Part shown: piece by piece, positions 35,749 to 44,694 of the stretch | Layout of the letters: each line of letters starts with the position of its first letter | Position numbering within the stretch: the stretch's first letter is position 1 | Source of the DNA: Sphingobacteriales bacterium | Lineage (GTDB): Bacteria > Bacteroidota > Bacteroidia > Chitinophagales > UBA2359 | Direction of reading: 5' to 3' | Length of the DNA stretch: 64,000 bases | NCBI GenBank assembly: GCA_016700115.1 | Contig: CP064999.1 | Span: forward strand, 5,265,501-5,329,500 | Notes under the pieces: model-generated | What the model was told of the DNA's origin: nothing | The model's input: only the letters and a program-made list of their open reading frames with translations | The model's database searches: none | Made by a program: the position numbers and the translations under genes

Positions 35749-36033
35749 ATGGAATTAAAGCTATATCAGCATATACGCAAGCATTTCCTGAAGGAGACGA
35801 TAGATTTATTCGATAAATCCACACAGGAAAAAATTGAAGCCTTTGATGCGTCAATCGGCTTGGACGAGAGAATTTTAGATACGGCAAAAAAGTATCTGAA
35901 AGCATACAACACTTATCTGGAGGCACAGAAGCAAAACAAAGTTACGCTTCGCTATTATCAGATTTTGGCGATTTACTTTACCGAAGTATTTTTCAGAAAC
36001 AGAAACAGCAAGGAGTATGAAGATTTTGTCTAA
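35749..36033 (+). CDS. Small helical protein in the Fic operon
   Basis: 94 residues, mostly helical and charged (KHFLKETIDLFDKSTQEKIE, then TAKKYLKAYNTYLEAQKQNK), ending with aromatic residues. No family recognised. It starts 5 bases after fic, so it is likely part of the same operon. Whether it is an antitoxin, a target adaptor or unrelated cargo is unclear. Confidence 0.6.
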   Translation: MELKLYQHIRKHFLKETIDLFDKSTQEKIEAFDASIGLDERILDTAKKYLKAYNTYLEAQKQNKVTLRYYQILAIYFTEVFFRNRNSKEYEDFV

Positions 36034-36132
36034 ATTGCAACAGAAAGTTTGTAGGTTGTATTGAAAAATCCAAGTCGGACGACAAAAGACATTTCAGACA
36101 AAACGGTTTTTACCGTAACGAACTAAGTTCAC

Positions 36133-36531
36133 AGAAACAGACAAAAGTATTCCGAATTTAAAAAAATTGAGACAGTTATCATTGTAAATCTTATTCCTTT
36201 TGACGAAACATACGCAGACTAACTTGGGACATTAGGAGTAAAAATAATTGACAAACAAAACCAAGACACGATTTCCGGCTTGACTTCAAAACTAAAAAAC
36301 ACAAATGTTGCATGGGGCGACCATCCAAAAGGACTTTACAAAGAATATGAACAACTCAAACAAACAACTTTTGACAAGTTAAGAACAAACAAAAACAACG
36401 TTTTTTACTTGGACAAACTTTCTTAAAATGGCAATCCAAAACACGGACAAGTTTGGGGCTACAAAAATGAATTATTAAGTTTCAACCTTTACAGTACAAA
36501 ACAAGAATTAAACAATGTTTCAAGAACCTAA
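36133..36531 (+). pseudogene. Nonsense-riddled gene remnant
   Basis: One frame reads like a real alpha/beta protein but is interrupted by in-frame stops at 36220-36222 and 36424-36426. Pieces such as VIIVNLIPFDETYAD, LGVKIIDKQNQDTISGL, NNVFYLDKLS and GQVWGYKNELLSFNLYS show no frameshift between them. Family not recognised. Its last 17 bases overlap the start of the GIY-YIG-like gene. Confidence 0.4.
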
Positions 36532-36895
36532 AAAATATACAGACAACGACCATTTCTTTTTTAAACCTGACGACGACTTGGTAAAGGTTTGTAACGCACC
36601 GAAAGATAAAGACGGTGTTTTTAAAGTTATTGAACTAAGAAATGGAAAAATAAATTTAGTTTATATCGGTTTCTCAAGTTCGGGTGGTCTTTACAACGAA
36701 ATAGTAAACGGACTTCACTACGACAAAAATCCGAGAAAAATTGGATGGACTTATCAAACAATTAAAGACAAAACAGATGCACTTGACGTTTATTGGTATG
36801 TAACAAATGGCAAAGACGACCAAAAGAAAGAACAAGTTGAAATGCTAAAAGACTTTGTTGACCAAACCGGAAAATTACCAAAATGGAACAGATAG
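36515..36895 (+). CDS. Small GIY-YIG-like protein
   Basis: 126 residues. GVFKVIELRNGKINLVYIGF matches the two core strands of the GIY-YIG fold (G-V/I-F/Y ... Y-I-G), and SSSGGLYNEIVNGLHY fits the next helix. The catalytic Arg and Glu cannot be confirmed by eye. Such small proteins can be homing-type or restriction-like nucleases, or inactive relatives. No signal peptide. An attC-like site begins about 10 bases after the stop. Confidence 0.55.
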   Translation: MFQEPKKYTDNDHFFFKPDDDLVKVCNAPKDKDGVFKVIELRNGKINLVYIGFSSSGGLYNEIVNGLHYDKNPRKIGWTYQTIKDKTDALDVYWYVTNGKDDQKKEQVEMLKDFVDQTGKLPKWNR

Positions 36896-36905
36896 AAAAT
36901 AACGA

Positions 36906-37040
36906 ACCGATAACAGGCGTTTGGTTCAATGAGGGGTGACTTGGTTCATTCAAGTGCAGTGCTTCTATCAACATTTGTGCTTGGCTGACAGTGAATTGCT
37001 CCGAAATCCGCCCGAACGCAAAGCCCGAAAAATGTTATTC
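36906..37040 (+). other. attC-like recombination site
   Basis: The left arm CCGATAACAGGCGTTTGG (36907 onward) is roughly complementary to the right arm CGAACGCAAAGCCCGAAAAA, ending in ATGTTATTC (to 37040). It sits between two unrelated cargo genes, is about 135 bases long, and parallels the site after gajB. By-eye call; a covariance search is the test. Confidence 0.45.
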
Positions 37041-37063
37041 ACAAGTTTAAATAGACAACGACA

Positions 37064-38299
37064 ATGAAAACTATCACGACACTAATAATTGGATTGTTCT
37101 GCACAATCTCGGCATACTGCCAATACGGAGAATTTAATGTTTATCCGAACGGCTTAATTTATAGCGAACAGACGATGGGCAAATTAAGCCACATCGTGGA
37201 CTCACTAAACTTGAAATTCAAGACTTGTAATTTCAACACAGTTTTTTTTTCCAAAAGCCAGACTATTGGAAACATAGTAAAAATGGAAAAAGAAAACATT
37301 AAGGAAGCAAAAAAAGATATGGAAAATCAACTTCCCTTAGACGACTTTCTTAAAAAATATCCGAAAGCAACTATTGAAAGAAATGTTTTAATCACAAAGC
37401 ATAAATACAAAAACTACAATAAACAAGATGTTGTAGAATTTGAAGAATTTGACTTAAAAAGTGATTATGGTTTCAGCATCACATCAGAAGATATTTCGCT
37501 TTATCAAAAAGACTTCTCCAACAAATGGTTATTTGAACACAATGAAAAAACAGAGTATTCCGAAGAATCCATATCAGCCTTTTATTTTCCAACAAATTTT
37601 AGTTCAGTTTCTATCCCACAAAAATATTCTCAAATGATTGGGTATTCTGACTGTTTAATAGACACAACAACTACAAAATTTAAGGATAACCTAAAAAACG
37701 GTTGGGTGGGACTTCCCGAAAATTGGACTTCACTATCTGAAAAAAAGAAAGCCCAACTTCTTGACGAAATGAGAAGCACAAGAGTAATTGGCAGTTGTAG
37801 TCATGACAGCAGTCCAAGAGAACACGCCATACATATTGCTTTACTTTCAGCAGAAACATACAATTGGGAAGTTTTTCTAAAATCGCATTTAGATATTATG
37901 AATGACCGGTTTGAAAGAGTTTCTGACGGAAGTTATGCCTGGGGGCAAAGAAATACTTACATTAAAGAACTTGAAGAACTAAACATAAATGTTCCTGACC
38001 TTATCTTAGGTATATCATTCCGCATTGAAAATCCTGCAAGCAATCATTATTATGGTAGCATTGGACGAGTTGGACGTGCATTATCAGAAACCAAAAATAG
38101 AAATGAAATTGAAAATGCAATGCTTTCAATCATTTCTGACAGCCGATTGGACACCTATAACAGACTTTTATTTTATTTCCTATTCATAAATTACAACTAC
38201 TATATAGAAGACGAAACAGTAAGAAAAGAAAATAACGACAAGTTAGCAACAGCAACAAAGACACTACCAGACTTTATTCGCGAAAGGCTGACAGAATAA
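37064..38299 (+). CDS. Secreted/periplasmic protein of unknown function
   Basis: 411 residues with a signal peptide (MKTITTLIIGLFCTISAYCQ). The body is mixed alpha/beta. A recurring pattern is not obvious; a Cys/His region RVIGSCSHDSSPREHAIHIA is the most distinctive stretch, followed by ERVSDGSYAWGQRNTYIKEL. Family unknown. It occupies its own cassette between the attC-like site and element copy 4. Confidence 0.65.
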   Translation: MKTITTLIIGLFCTISAYCQYGEFNVYPNGLIYSEQTMGKLSHIVDSLNLKFKTCNFNTVFFSKSQTIGNIVKMEKENIKEAKKDMENQLPLDDFLKKYPKATIERNVLITKHKYKNYNKQDVVEFEEFDLKSDYGFSITSEDISLYQKDFSNKWLFEHNEKTEYSEESISAFYFPTNFSSVSIPQKYSQMIGYSDCLIDTTTTKFKDNLKNGWVGLPENWTSLSEKKKAQLLDEMRSTRVIGSCSHDSSPREHAIHIALLSAETYNWEVFLKSHLDIMNDRFERVSDGSYAWGQRNTYIKELEELNINVPDLILGISFRIENPASNHYYGSIGRVGRALSETKNRNEIENAMLSIISDSRLDTYNRLLFYFLFINYNYYIEDETVRKENNDKLATATKTLPDFIRERLTE

Positions 38300-38315
38300 T
38301 GAAGAAAAAACCTGT

Positions 38316-38630
38316 GTATAACACGGGCAACTGATGAACAACTACTCAAAAACAACTAAATACCCGATTTAAAAAAACCTTGCCTACAAATTAAAGGCTT
38401 TTGCTGAGTGGTAACTTTCCCTGTGTTTTCGACAACTTCAGTCTTTCAAAAAAGCATCCATAAACCGCACCGTATTATCAGCTACGATACTGCTCTCAAA
38501 ACAGATTATTTGCATCTGCCGGTGGGGTGTTGCTTGTAAGTATGCCATAGCTTAAAATTACGCCTTATTTGTTACTTTTTAGAATATTATTGTATTTTTG
38601 TTGGCAGTTTTTTCACAAGCTGACATTGGC
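38316..38630 (-). mobile_element. IS1182-derived element copy 4 (diverged, ~315 bp)
   Basis: Left half as in the other copies (GTATAACACGGGCAACTG, CAACTACTCAAAAAC). The minus-strand N-terminal transposase segment reads ESSIVADNTVRFMDAFLKD. The middle differs from copies 2, 3 and 5, so this is a separate lineage of deleted element. It keeps CAG ATG CAA where copies 2, 5 and 6 have a stop. Confidence 0.78.
38593..38600 (+). promoter_or_regulatory. Outward promoter of element copy 4 (TATTTTTG)
   Basis: Matches TAnnTTTG, with TTG about 21 bases upstream. Faces the serine hydrolase gene. Confidence 0.55.
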
Positions 38631-38776
38631 AGCAATAGGTCCCGGGCAAATTTGTGCACCCAAAATGCGGACGACAATTTTTTAATAAAGATTTTCCTTG
38701 GGGACAGGTGACCGACTTCGCAGACAACTTGAATATTGAAAGATCGGACTATGAAAAGATTAAAACCGGCAGTACT

Positions 38777-39886
38777 ATGAAACATATCATGATTATACAT
38801 TTTATCATTTTTTCTCTTATCATAGCAATGCCGTGTTCAGGACAGTCTAAACAGTATTCGGAGATTAATGCAAAGGTGGACTCATTTATCAATCTGGAGA
38901 TGACAAAAAAGAATATTGCCGGTCTTTCAATAGCGGTTATGTATGAAGGAAAAACAGTTCATTCCAAAGGATTCGGATATGCAAATCTGGAGCACAAAAT
39001 CCCGGCATCAAGTAGTACAGTTTACCTCATGGCATCTGTAACAAAGACTTTTGTCGCAGTGGCAACCATGATGCTGGTGGAACAAGGTATGATTTCCCTG
39101 AACGATACAATCGGAAAATATGTAGCCGACATTCCACCGCATTGGAAAGTGGCTACCATCTATCAGCTATTGAGTCACACTTCCGGAATAAAAGGAAACG
39201 TTGACTGGCCACCTCCATGTAAAGTAGAATTAAAATATGACAACTATAATTACACCCGTGCTGATGTCATAAATGAAACAGCTTGTTTGCCCCTAAGTTT
39301 TACGCCAGGTGAAAAATGGGAATATAGCGGTAGAGGATATTATGTATTAGGTATGCTCATCGAGTCAGTTACAGGAAAGACATTCGAACAGTTTTTGAAG
39401 GAAACCATTTTTGACCCGTTGAAGATGACCGATACAAGAATGATGGACTACAGGGCGATCATCCCAAACAGAGCTGCCGGTTATCAGAAAAAGAACAATC
39501 AACTGATTAACCAATTTTTACCCCAAGATCCTATTGTTGAATTTTCAGACGGTGGACTTATCTCGACAGTTATTGACATGTCCAAGTGGGACGAGGCTTT
39601 ATATTCTGAGAAGCTGTTAAAAAAAGAAACTCTTGAATTGATGTTCACCTCGGTTAAGGTCAAAGAGGGATTTGCTCCTTATGGTCTTGGGTTCGGAACA
39701 ACACCATTTCAAAAACACAGACGCGTTGGACACATTGGAAGAATACTGGGGTTTGAAAGTGCGTTTACACGCTTTATTGATGATAAAATAAGTGTTGTTC
39801 TGTTCATAAACACTGAACTCGACTCAGGACAAATGGAGATGGCAAATCAAATTGCATCCTATTACTTTAAACCTGACAGAAAATAA
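38777..39886 (+). CDS. Beta-lactamase-like (class C/AmpC-fold) serine hydrolase
   Basis: About 369 residues. Signal peptide (MKHIMIIHFIIFSLIIAMPC) and then the DD-peptidase/class C fold: SVTK (SxxK nucleophile motif), a YSGRGYY segment in place of the usual YxN, and HIG as the third motif. These proteins range from esterases to D-aminopeptidases and rarely act as true beta-lactamases. The ATG at 38777 is chosen because it begins the signal peptide; the frame is open further upstream. Exported, probably periplasmic. The tandem beta-propeller lipoprotein gene follows on the same strand. Confidence 0.82.
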   Translation: MKHIMIIHFIIFSLIIAMPCSGQSKQYSEINAKVDSFINLEMTKKNIAGLSIAVMYEGKTVHSKGFGYANLEHKIPASSSTVYLMASVTKTFVAVATMMLVEQGMISLNDTIGKYVADIPPHWKVATIYQLLSHTSGIKGNVDWPPPCKVELKYDNYNYTRADVINETACLPLSFTPGEKWEYSGRGYYVLGMLIESVTGKTFEQFLKETIFDPLKMTDTRMMDYRAIIPNRAAGYQKKNNQLINQFLPQDPIVEFSDGGLISTVIDMSKWDEALYSEKLLKKETLELMFTSVKVKEGFAPYGLGFGTTPFQKHRRVGHIGRILGFESAFTRFIDDKISVVLFINTELDSGQMEMANQIASYYFKPDRK

Positions 39887-40062
39887 TTCGGAGCAATTAC
39901 TTTGAACGCGGGACAGCTTTGAATGAAGAACGGACGAGGCCCTACAGCTACCATCAAAATGTTTAGGTAATGGTGGGGTTCAGTGTAGGTATTAAAAGTA
40001 ATTTCTTAGTTTTGTTCGGTGTCGGTAACTCTATGATGATACAACAATCTTTCAGACAATCA

Positions 40063-41157
40063 ATGAAATTGAACTTAATTATCTTCATAAGCTTACTGAC
40101 AGTTTTGACATCGTGTAAAGGTCAGACAAATACTCATCTACACAATTCAGACAAACTAAATGAATCTTTTGCAACAGGAGACACAGTAAGAGAATTGAGC
40201 AATAACATAATGGTTATTTATCAGGATAAGAAAGACAATTATTGGTTTGGCAGTTGGCAGGACGGACTGTATAAGTATGACGGAAAATCAATCATACATT
40301 TTACCACGAAAGACGGTTTGTCTTCCAACAGAATTGAAGAGATTAAAGAAGATAAACAGGGAAACATCTATTTCAATTCAAGTAAAGGGATTATCAAATA
40401 CAACGGATATAATTTTTCAATTTTGCAAGAAACTATTGGAGATATAGAAAAGTGGGGTTTAACAGCAAACGATATATGGTTTAAAAATTTTACAGAGGCT
40501 CAGTTTGTTTACAGATTTGATGGAGCTATTCTGCATAAACTAAAACTACCTAAACATAAACTTGGTGAAGAATGGATTCAGAAAAATCCAAACTCTTCAC
40601 GACCATATTCTATTTACTGCACTTATAAAGACAGCAAGGGGAATATCTGGTTTGGCACAGCAGCATTAGGTGCTTTCCGTTACGATGGTTCTAAGTTTGA
40701 CTGGATTACTGAAAGTGATGTGAACGAACTTCATTATGGCCCCTCAAATGGTGTTCGTTCAATTATTGAAGACAAAGACGGATATTTTTGGTTCAACACA
40801 GAATATAAGTATGACATTTACAACAAACCATCTTCAACAAAATATGATAAGAACAGCACAAAATTTTATAACCGGATAAAAAGCATTGGTTGTTTAGACA
40901 GCAAAAACGACGGTGATTTGAATGAGTATTTATCAATCATAAAAGATAAAAATAACAGCCTATGGATTGCCATTTACTTAAACGGTGTATGGAACATTGA
41001 AGGCGAAAACATTACACACTACCCTATTCAAGTTGATGATAAAAACATTCCTGTTTTTTGCCTGTTCAAAGACAACAAGGGCGACATTTGGCTTGGCACT
41101 CACGAAAACGGAGCATATAAATTTAACGGACAAACGTTTGAAAAATTCACTTTATGA
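40063..41157 (+). CDS. Two-component-regulator-propeller lipoprotein
   Basis: About 364 residues. The signal sequence ends in a lipobox TVLTSC. The body has repeated propeller strands with the D-x-x-G-x-x-W-x-G-x signature: NYWFGSWQDGLYKYDGKS, GNIWFGTAALGAFRYDGSKF, GYFWFNTEY and GDIWLGTHENGAYKFNGQ, as in the reg_prop domains of hybrid two-component sensors. There is no kinase or DNA-binding part, so it is a stand-alone propeller, probably anchored to the outer membrane and binding a ligand such as a glycan. I start at 40063 for the lipoprotein signal; upstream codons look non-coding. The gap before it (39887-40062) has no clear gene. Confidence 0.8.
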   Translation: MKLNLIIFISLLTVLTSCKGQTNTHLHNSDKLNESFATGDTVRELSNNIMVIYQDKKDNYWFGSWQDGLYKYDGKSIIHFTTKDGLSSNRIEEIKEDKQGNIYFNSSKGIIKYNGYNFSILQETIGDIEKWGLTANDIWFKNFTEAQFVYRFDGAILHKLKLPKHKLGEEWIQKNPNSSRPYSIYCTYKDSKGNIWFGTAALGAFRYDGSKFDWITESDVNELHYGPSNGVRSIIEDKDGYFWFNTEYKYDIYNKPSSTKYDKNSTKFYNRIKSIGCLDSKNDGDLNEYLSIIKDKNNSLWIAIYLNGVWNIEGENITHYPIQVDDKNIPVFCLFKDNKGDIWLGTHENGAYKFNGQTFEKFTL

Positions 41158-41173
41158 CAAACGATAGAAAAGC

Positions 41174-41463
41174 TGCCGATAACACAGGTAACTGTTGCTC
41201 AACTACTCAAAAACCGCTAAATACCCAATATTTTAGAAAGTTGCCTTCAAATTAAAGGCTTTTGATGATTTTTTGTTAACCCGATTTTGACAAATCAAGA
41301 TGATCTACAAAAGCATCAATCAACCGCACAGGGCTATCTGTTCCGATGCTACTCAACAAACAGATTATTTACATCTGTCGGCTGGGTGTTCCTTGAAAGT
41401 ATGCCAAAACTTAAAACATTAGTGTATATTTGTTGCCGGTTTTTTCACAGACTGATGTTGGCT
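41174..41463 (-). mobile_element. IS1182-derived element copy 5 (MITE-like, ~290 bp)
   Basis: Same junction as copies 2 and 3. Minus strand: MAYFQGTPSRQM, stop, then GTDSPVRLIDAFVDHLDLSK. The left end starts GCCGATAACACAGGTAACTG and the right end is followed by GATGTTGGCTG. Confidence 0.8.
41425..41432 (+). promoter_or_regulatory. Outward promoter of element copy 5 (TATATTTG)
   Basis: Matches TAnnTTTG. Faces the antiporter gene, 172 bases upstream of its ATG. Confidence 0.5.
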
Positions 41464-41603
41464 GAAATGCTAACTGACCCAAAAACATCATCGGGCAAAC
41501 GAACTTTTTCGGTTCGATAGAAATAAAAACAACAGGACTTTTTGACACATTAACCGGGCAGAAAAGGCAACTTTGAACAGACTGAAATACGAGATAAAAA
41601 AGG

Positions 41604-43085
41604 ATGAATTTAACAATTGAAAATATACTGTTAGTTGGCTCTATTTTACTTTTTGTAAGCATTATTGTAGGCAAGACATCCTACAAATTTGGTGTTCCGA
41701 CTTTATTACTCTTTCTGGCAATCGGAATGTTGGCAGGCTCTGATGGTATTGGCGGTATTCATTTTGACAATCCTCAAATAGCTCAATTTATTGGTATTGT
41801 TTCGTTGAATTTCATTTTGTTTTCAGGCGGTCTTGACACCGATTGGACTTCTGTCAAGCCAATTTTAAGAGAAGGTCTTGTTTTATCCACATTAGGAGTT
41901 TTGCTGACTGCCCTTTCACTTGGAACATTTGTGTGGTATGTAACCGACTTTACGATTTATGAAAGTATGCTATTGGGTTCTATTGTTTCATCTACAGACG
42001 CAGCAGCCGTATTTTCCATTTTACGTTCAAAAAGTCTTGCTTTAAAGACCAATTTACGCCCGACTTTAGAATTAGAAAGCGGTAGCAATGACCCAATGGC
42101 GTATGTGTTGACTATTGCTTTTTTGACTTTGGTTATAAATCAAGACCAAGGTGTCGCTTCAGTTATTCCCTTGTTTTTTAAACAAATGATTTTGGGCGGT
42201 ATTGCAGGTTTTGCTTTTGGGAAACTAAGCAAACTTATCATCAACAATATTAAACTTGACTTTGAAGGACTTTATCCTGTGTTGGTTATTGCTTTAATGT
42301 TTGTTACGTTTTCCGCAACTGATTTTGTGGGTGGAAACGGTTTTCTTGCTATATACATTTGTGCAGTTTACTTAGGTAATCAAGACTTAATACACAAGAA
42401 AACCATTCTGAAAATGTATGACGGTTTGGCTTGGTTGATGCAAATTGTGTTGTTCTTAACCTTGGGGTTACTGGTTTTTCCATCACAAGTTTTTCCATTA
42501 ATGGGCATCGGGCTTCTCATTTCTTTGTTCCTGATTATTGTTGCTCGTCCTGTCAGTGTTTTTCTCAGCTTGGTATTTTTTAAAATGAAGTTGAGAAGGA
42601 GATTTTATATTTCTTGGGTAGGTTTGCGTGGGGCGGTTCCAATTGTGTTTGCTACTTATCCCCTTTTAGAAGGAATTGAAAAAGCCAATATGATTTTCAA
42701 TATCGTTTTTTTCATTTCAGTTACTTCGGTCCTCATTCAAGGAACGACTTTATCAATAGTTGCAAAATGGCTCAATGTGGCTTTGCCTGAAAAAGCAAAA
42801 CCTATTTCAGAAATAGATAAACTCATTTCGGACCTTCCAAAATCATCTTTACAGGAGTTTGAGATTTTACCCGATTTTCACGCAGTAAACAAAAGAATAG
42901 TGGATTTAAATTTTCCGAAATCTGCATTTATCATAATGATAAAAAGAAACGGAGAATATATCCGACCCGGTGGTTCTACGATTATTGAAGCAAAAGACAT
43001 TTTAATGGTTCTTGCTGACACCATAGAAGACTTTACGAAGGTTAATGAATGTTTGCAAAAATCAAACAATCCATCAAAAACATAA
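41604..43085 (+). CDS. CPA1-type potassium/proton antiporter with TrkA-C domain
   Basis: 493 residues with about twelve membrane helices. STDAAAVFSILR is the ion-binding region typical of this family (cf. NhaP2/CvrA), and the last 90 residues are a cytoplasmic RCK_C/TrkA-C-like regulatory domain (LPDFHAVNKRIVDLNFPKSA, then IMIKRNGEYIRP and TIIEAKDILMVLAD). It exchanges K+ for H+ across the inner membrane. A universal stress protein starts 3 bases after its stop, so the two are co-transcribed, fitting an osmotic or pH-stress cassette. Confidence 0.88.
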   Translation: MNLTIENILLVGSILLFVSIIVGKTSYKFGVPTLLLFLAIGMLAGSDGIGGIHFDNPQIAQFIGIVSLNFILFSGGLDTDWTSVKPILREGLVLSTLGVLLTALSLGTFVWYVTDFTIYESMLLGSIVSSTDAAAVFSILRSKSLALKTNLRPTLELESGSNDPMAYVLTIAFLTLVINQDQGVASVIPLFFKQMILGGIAGFAFGKLSKLIINNIKLDFEGLYPVLVIALMFVTFSATDFVGGNGFLAIYICAVYLGNQDLIHKKTILKMYDGLAWLMQIVLFLTLGLLVFPSQVFPLMGIGLLISLFLIIVARPVSVFLSLVFFKMKLRRRFYISWVGLRGAVPIVFATYPLLEGIEKANMIFNIVFFISVTSVLIQGTTLSIVAKWLNVALPEKAKPISEIDKLISDLPKSSLQEFEILPDFHAVNKRIVDLNFPKSAFIIMIKRNGEYIRPGGSTIIEAKDILMVLADTIEDFTKVNECLQKSNNPSKT

Positions 43086-43088
43086 ACA

Positions 43089-43907
43089 ATGAACAAACGA
43101 TTTATTATACTCATTGACTTTTCAGAGTATTCGAACAACTTGATTATGTATGCTTGCGATTGGAGCAAACAGGCAAATGCTGAAATACTTTTAGTTCATC
43201 AGTCCATTGTATTAGTTCCTGCACTCACCGACAACGAAAGCAGACAGCAGATTACACAACACACCAATGAAGATGCCATCCAAAAATTAAAGGAATTAGC
43301 TAAAGAAATCATCCCTCCAACTGTTAAAGTTTCGTTCAATGTTTCTGAAAGCAATTTGCAAATTACCTTACCAAAACTTTTATCTGAACCATTTGACAAT
43401 TTAATTTTTACAGGAATTAAAGGCACAGGCTTACTCAAAAAAATATTTCTTGGAAGCACGGCACTTCGAATTATTGATAGCACAAAAAATATTATTGTTG
43501 CAATGCCCAAAGAAATTAAGACATTTTCTCACGATAAAATTTATGTGGGAGTAACAGAAAAACACCCCTTGAATATTTTGGAATTGAATAAGTTTTTGAA
43601 TTTCATTGACACTAAAAATATGAGTATTACCTTTTTCTATTTGGCAAAACCCAATGAAAAAACTACAGGAATAGAAAAGCTCCTAAATGAGTTAAAAGAA
43701 ATGTTTTCAGAGAAATACAAAACATCTATCGCCATTTACGAAGGCAACAATCCTTTTAACGACATCAAAAAGATTATTAATAACAATCTTGATGAATTAT
43801 TGATTGTTCAAAAAGGTTCACGCCTTTTGACCGACCAACTTTTCAGACGATTTTTAATAAACGAATTAGTGTATGAAGGGCAAACCCCTTTGATTGTTTT
43901 ACCATAA
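43089..43907 (+). CDS. Universal stress protein (UspA-like)
   Basis: 272 residues, two USP-like halves, the second degenerate. The N-terminus RFIILIDFSEYSNNLIMYA and a first-half nucleotide-type segment FTGIKGTGLLKKIFLGSTAL resemble the G-x2-G-x9-G-S/T loop of ATP-binding USPs. Cytoplasmic. Co-transcribed with the antiporter, which suggests it senses or buffers the same stress. The stop codon abuts the stop of the convergent transposase remnant in element copy 6. Confidence 0.8.
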   Translation: MNKRFIILIDFSEYSNNLIMYACDWSKQANAEILLVHQSIVLVPALTDNESRQQITQHTNEDAIQKLKELAKEIIPPTVKVSFNVSESNLQITLPKLLSEPFDNLIFTGIKGTGLLKKIFLGSTALRIIDSTKNIIVAMPKEIKTFSHDKIYVGVTEKHPLNILELNKFLNFIDTKNMSITFFYLAKPNEKTTGIEKLLNELKEMFSEKYKTSIAIYEGNNPFNDIKKIINNNLDELLIVQKGSRLLTDQLFRRFLINELVYEGQTPLIVLP

Positions 43908-44183
43908 TTATAGCAATTCTTCAACCCCAGGTATATTTATGGTGCGTTTGATGTTATACACCAACAAAATCAAACAATGTTCTCCGTTTACTTTTTTTAA
44001 CCCCCTAAGGTTGATGTAATTGTAGTTCCATTGCTGCCTGATAGTTCCAATAATATGTTCGTTGATTTCCTGCCGTTTTCGGTATCTTGCTTTTTGGGTT
44101 TGATAGCGTTCGCTTTTTTGTGCTGCTACTTCGGTAAATTCGCTTCGTTCTATTCCCTGCCCCCTTTTTGTCTTCCGGTACAC
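43908..44183 (-). pseudogene. IS1182-family transposase, C-terminal 91 codons
   Basis: Reads RSEFTEVAAQKSERYQTQKA, then RYRKRQEINEHIIGTIRQQW and a YNIKRTINIPGVEELL end. EINEHIIGTI-type glutamate and the YNxKRTINI tail are the hallmarks of the IS1182 group. The N-terminal catalytic part is missing, so it is inactive. Confidence 0.82.
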
Positions 44184-44308
44184 ATGTGTTTAATCCAATA
44201 GTTATTACAGCAGAGGTTCTTCATTTTTTAAACTCATAGGGGGTATAATCTTTTACATCTGCTGTCGGGGTGTTGCTTGAAAGTATGCCAAAACTTAAAA
44301 CATTAGTG

Positions 44309-44316
44309 TATATTTG
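44309..44316 (+). promoter_or_regulatory. Outward promoter of element copy 6 (TATATTTG)
   Basis: Matches TAnnTTTG, 79 bases before the ATG of the second MNT gene. Confidence 0.5.
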
Positions 44317-44394
44317 TTGCCGGTTTTTTTCACAGACTGCCTTTTTACAAAGGCAAGAAAAAGAGATATAACCCTTATCTTTGAAGAAAAACTA

Positions 44395-44694
44395 ATGATA
44401 AAAAGAGACGAAATATTATCCTTTCTGAAAGAGAACAAAGAACTGTTGTTTTCTGAATGCCAATTGGTCAAGATTGGGTTGTTCGGGTCATTCTCAAGAA
44501 ATGAAGGGACAGAAGATAGTGATATTGATTTGATCATTGAATTTCAGCCAAATACCCAAAACCTGTCGGAAAAGAAATCAAAAATAAAAAGTATGGTTTC
44601 AAAAAAGTTTGACAGAGAAGTTGATTTGTGCAGAGAAAAATATATCAAACCATATTTCAAAAACCAAATACTTCAATCTGCTATTTATGTCTGA
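44395..44694 (+). CDS. mntA: MNT-domain nucleotidyltransferase antitoxin (second copy)
   Basis: 99 residues. GLFGSFSRNEGTEDSDIDLI gives the GS pair (31-32) and metal Asp43/Asp45. The ATG at 44395 starts a normal-length protein, whereas the frame upstream runs into element copy 6. It overlaps the HEPN gene by 8 bases, as in the first pair. Sequence differs clearly from the 33257-33541 antitoxin, so the two cassettes are not recent duplicates. Confidence 0.87.
   Translation: MIKRDEILSFLKENKELLFSECQLVKIGLFGSFSRNEGTEDSDIDLIIEFQPNTQNLSEKKSKIKSMVSKKFDREVDLCREKYIKPYFKNQILQSAIYV

Larger units (their letters stand above)
43908..44343 (-). mobile_element. IS1182-derived element copy 6 (internally deleted)
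   Basis: Unlike copies 2-5 it keeps the transposase C-terminus (43908-44183) and the N-terminal start (minus strand MAYFQATPRQQM, stop) at its right end, with the middle deleted. Right end as in the others, with the outward promoter at 44309-44316. Confidence 0.82.

Noticed and set aside
38777..39886. Calling the serine hydrolase an antibiotic-resistance beta-lactamase
   Set aside because: The second motif is YSG rather than YxN, and this fold is mostly esterases and peptidases in Bacteroidota. Resistance is not supported.
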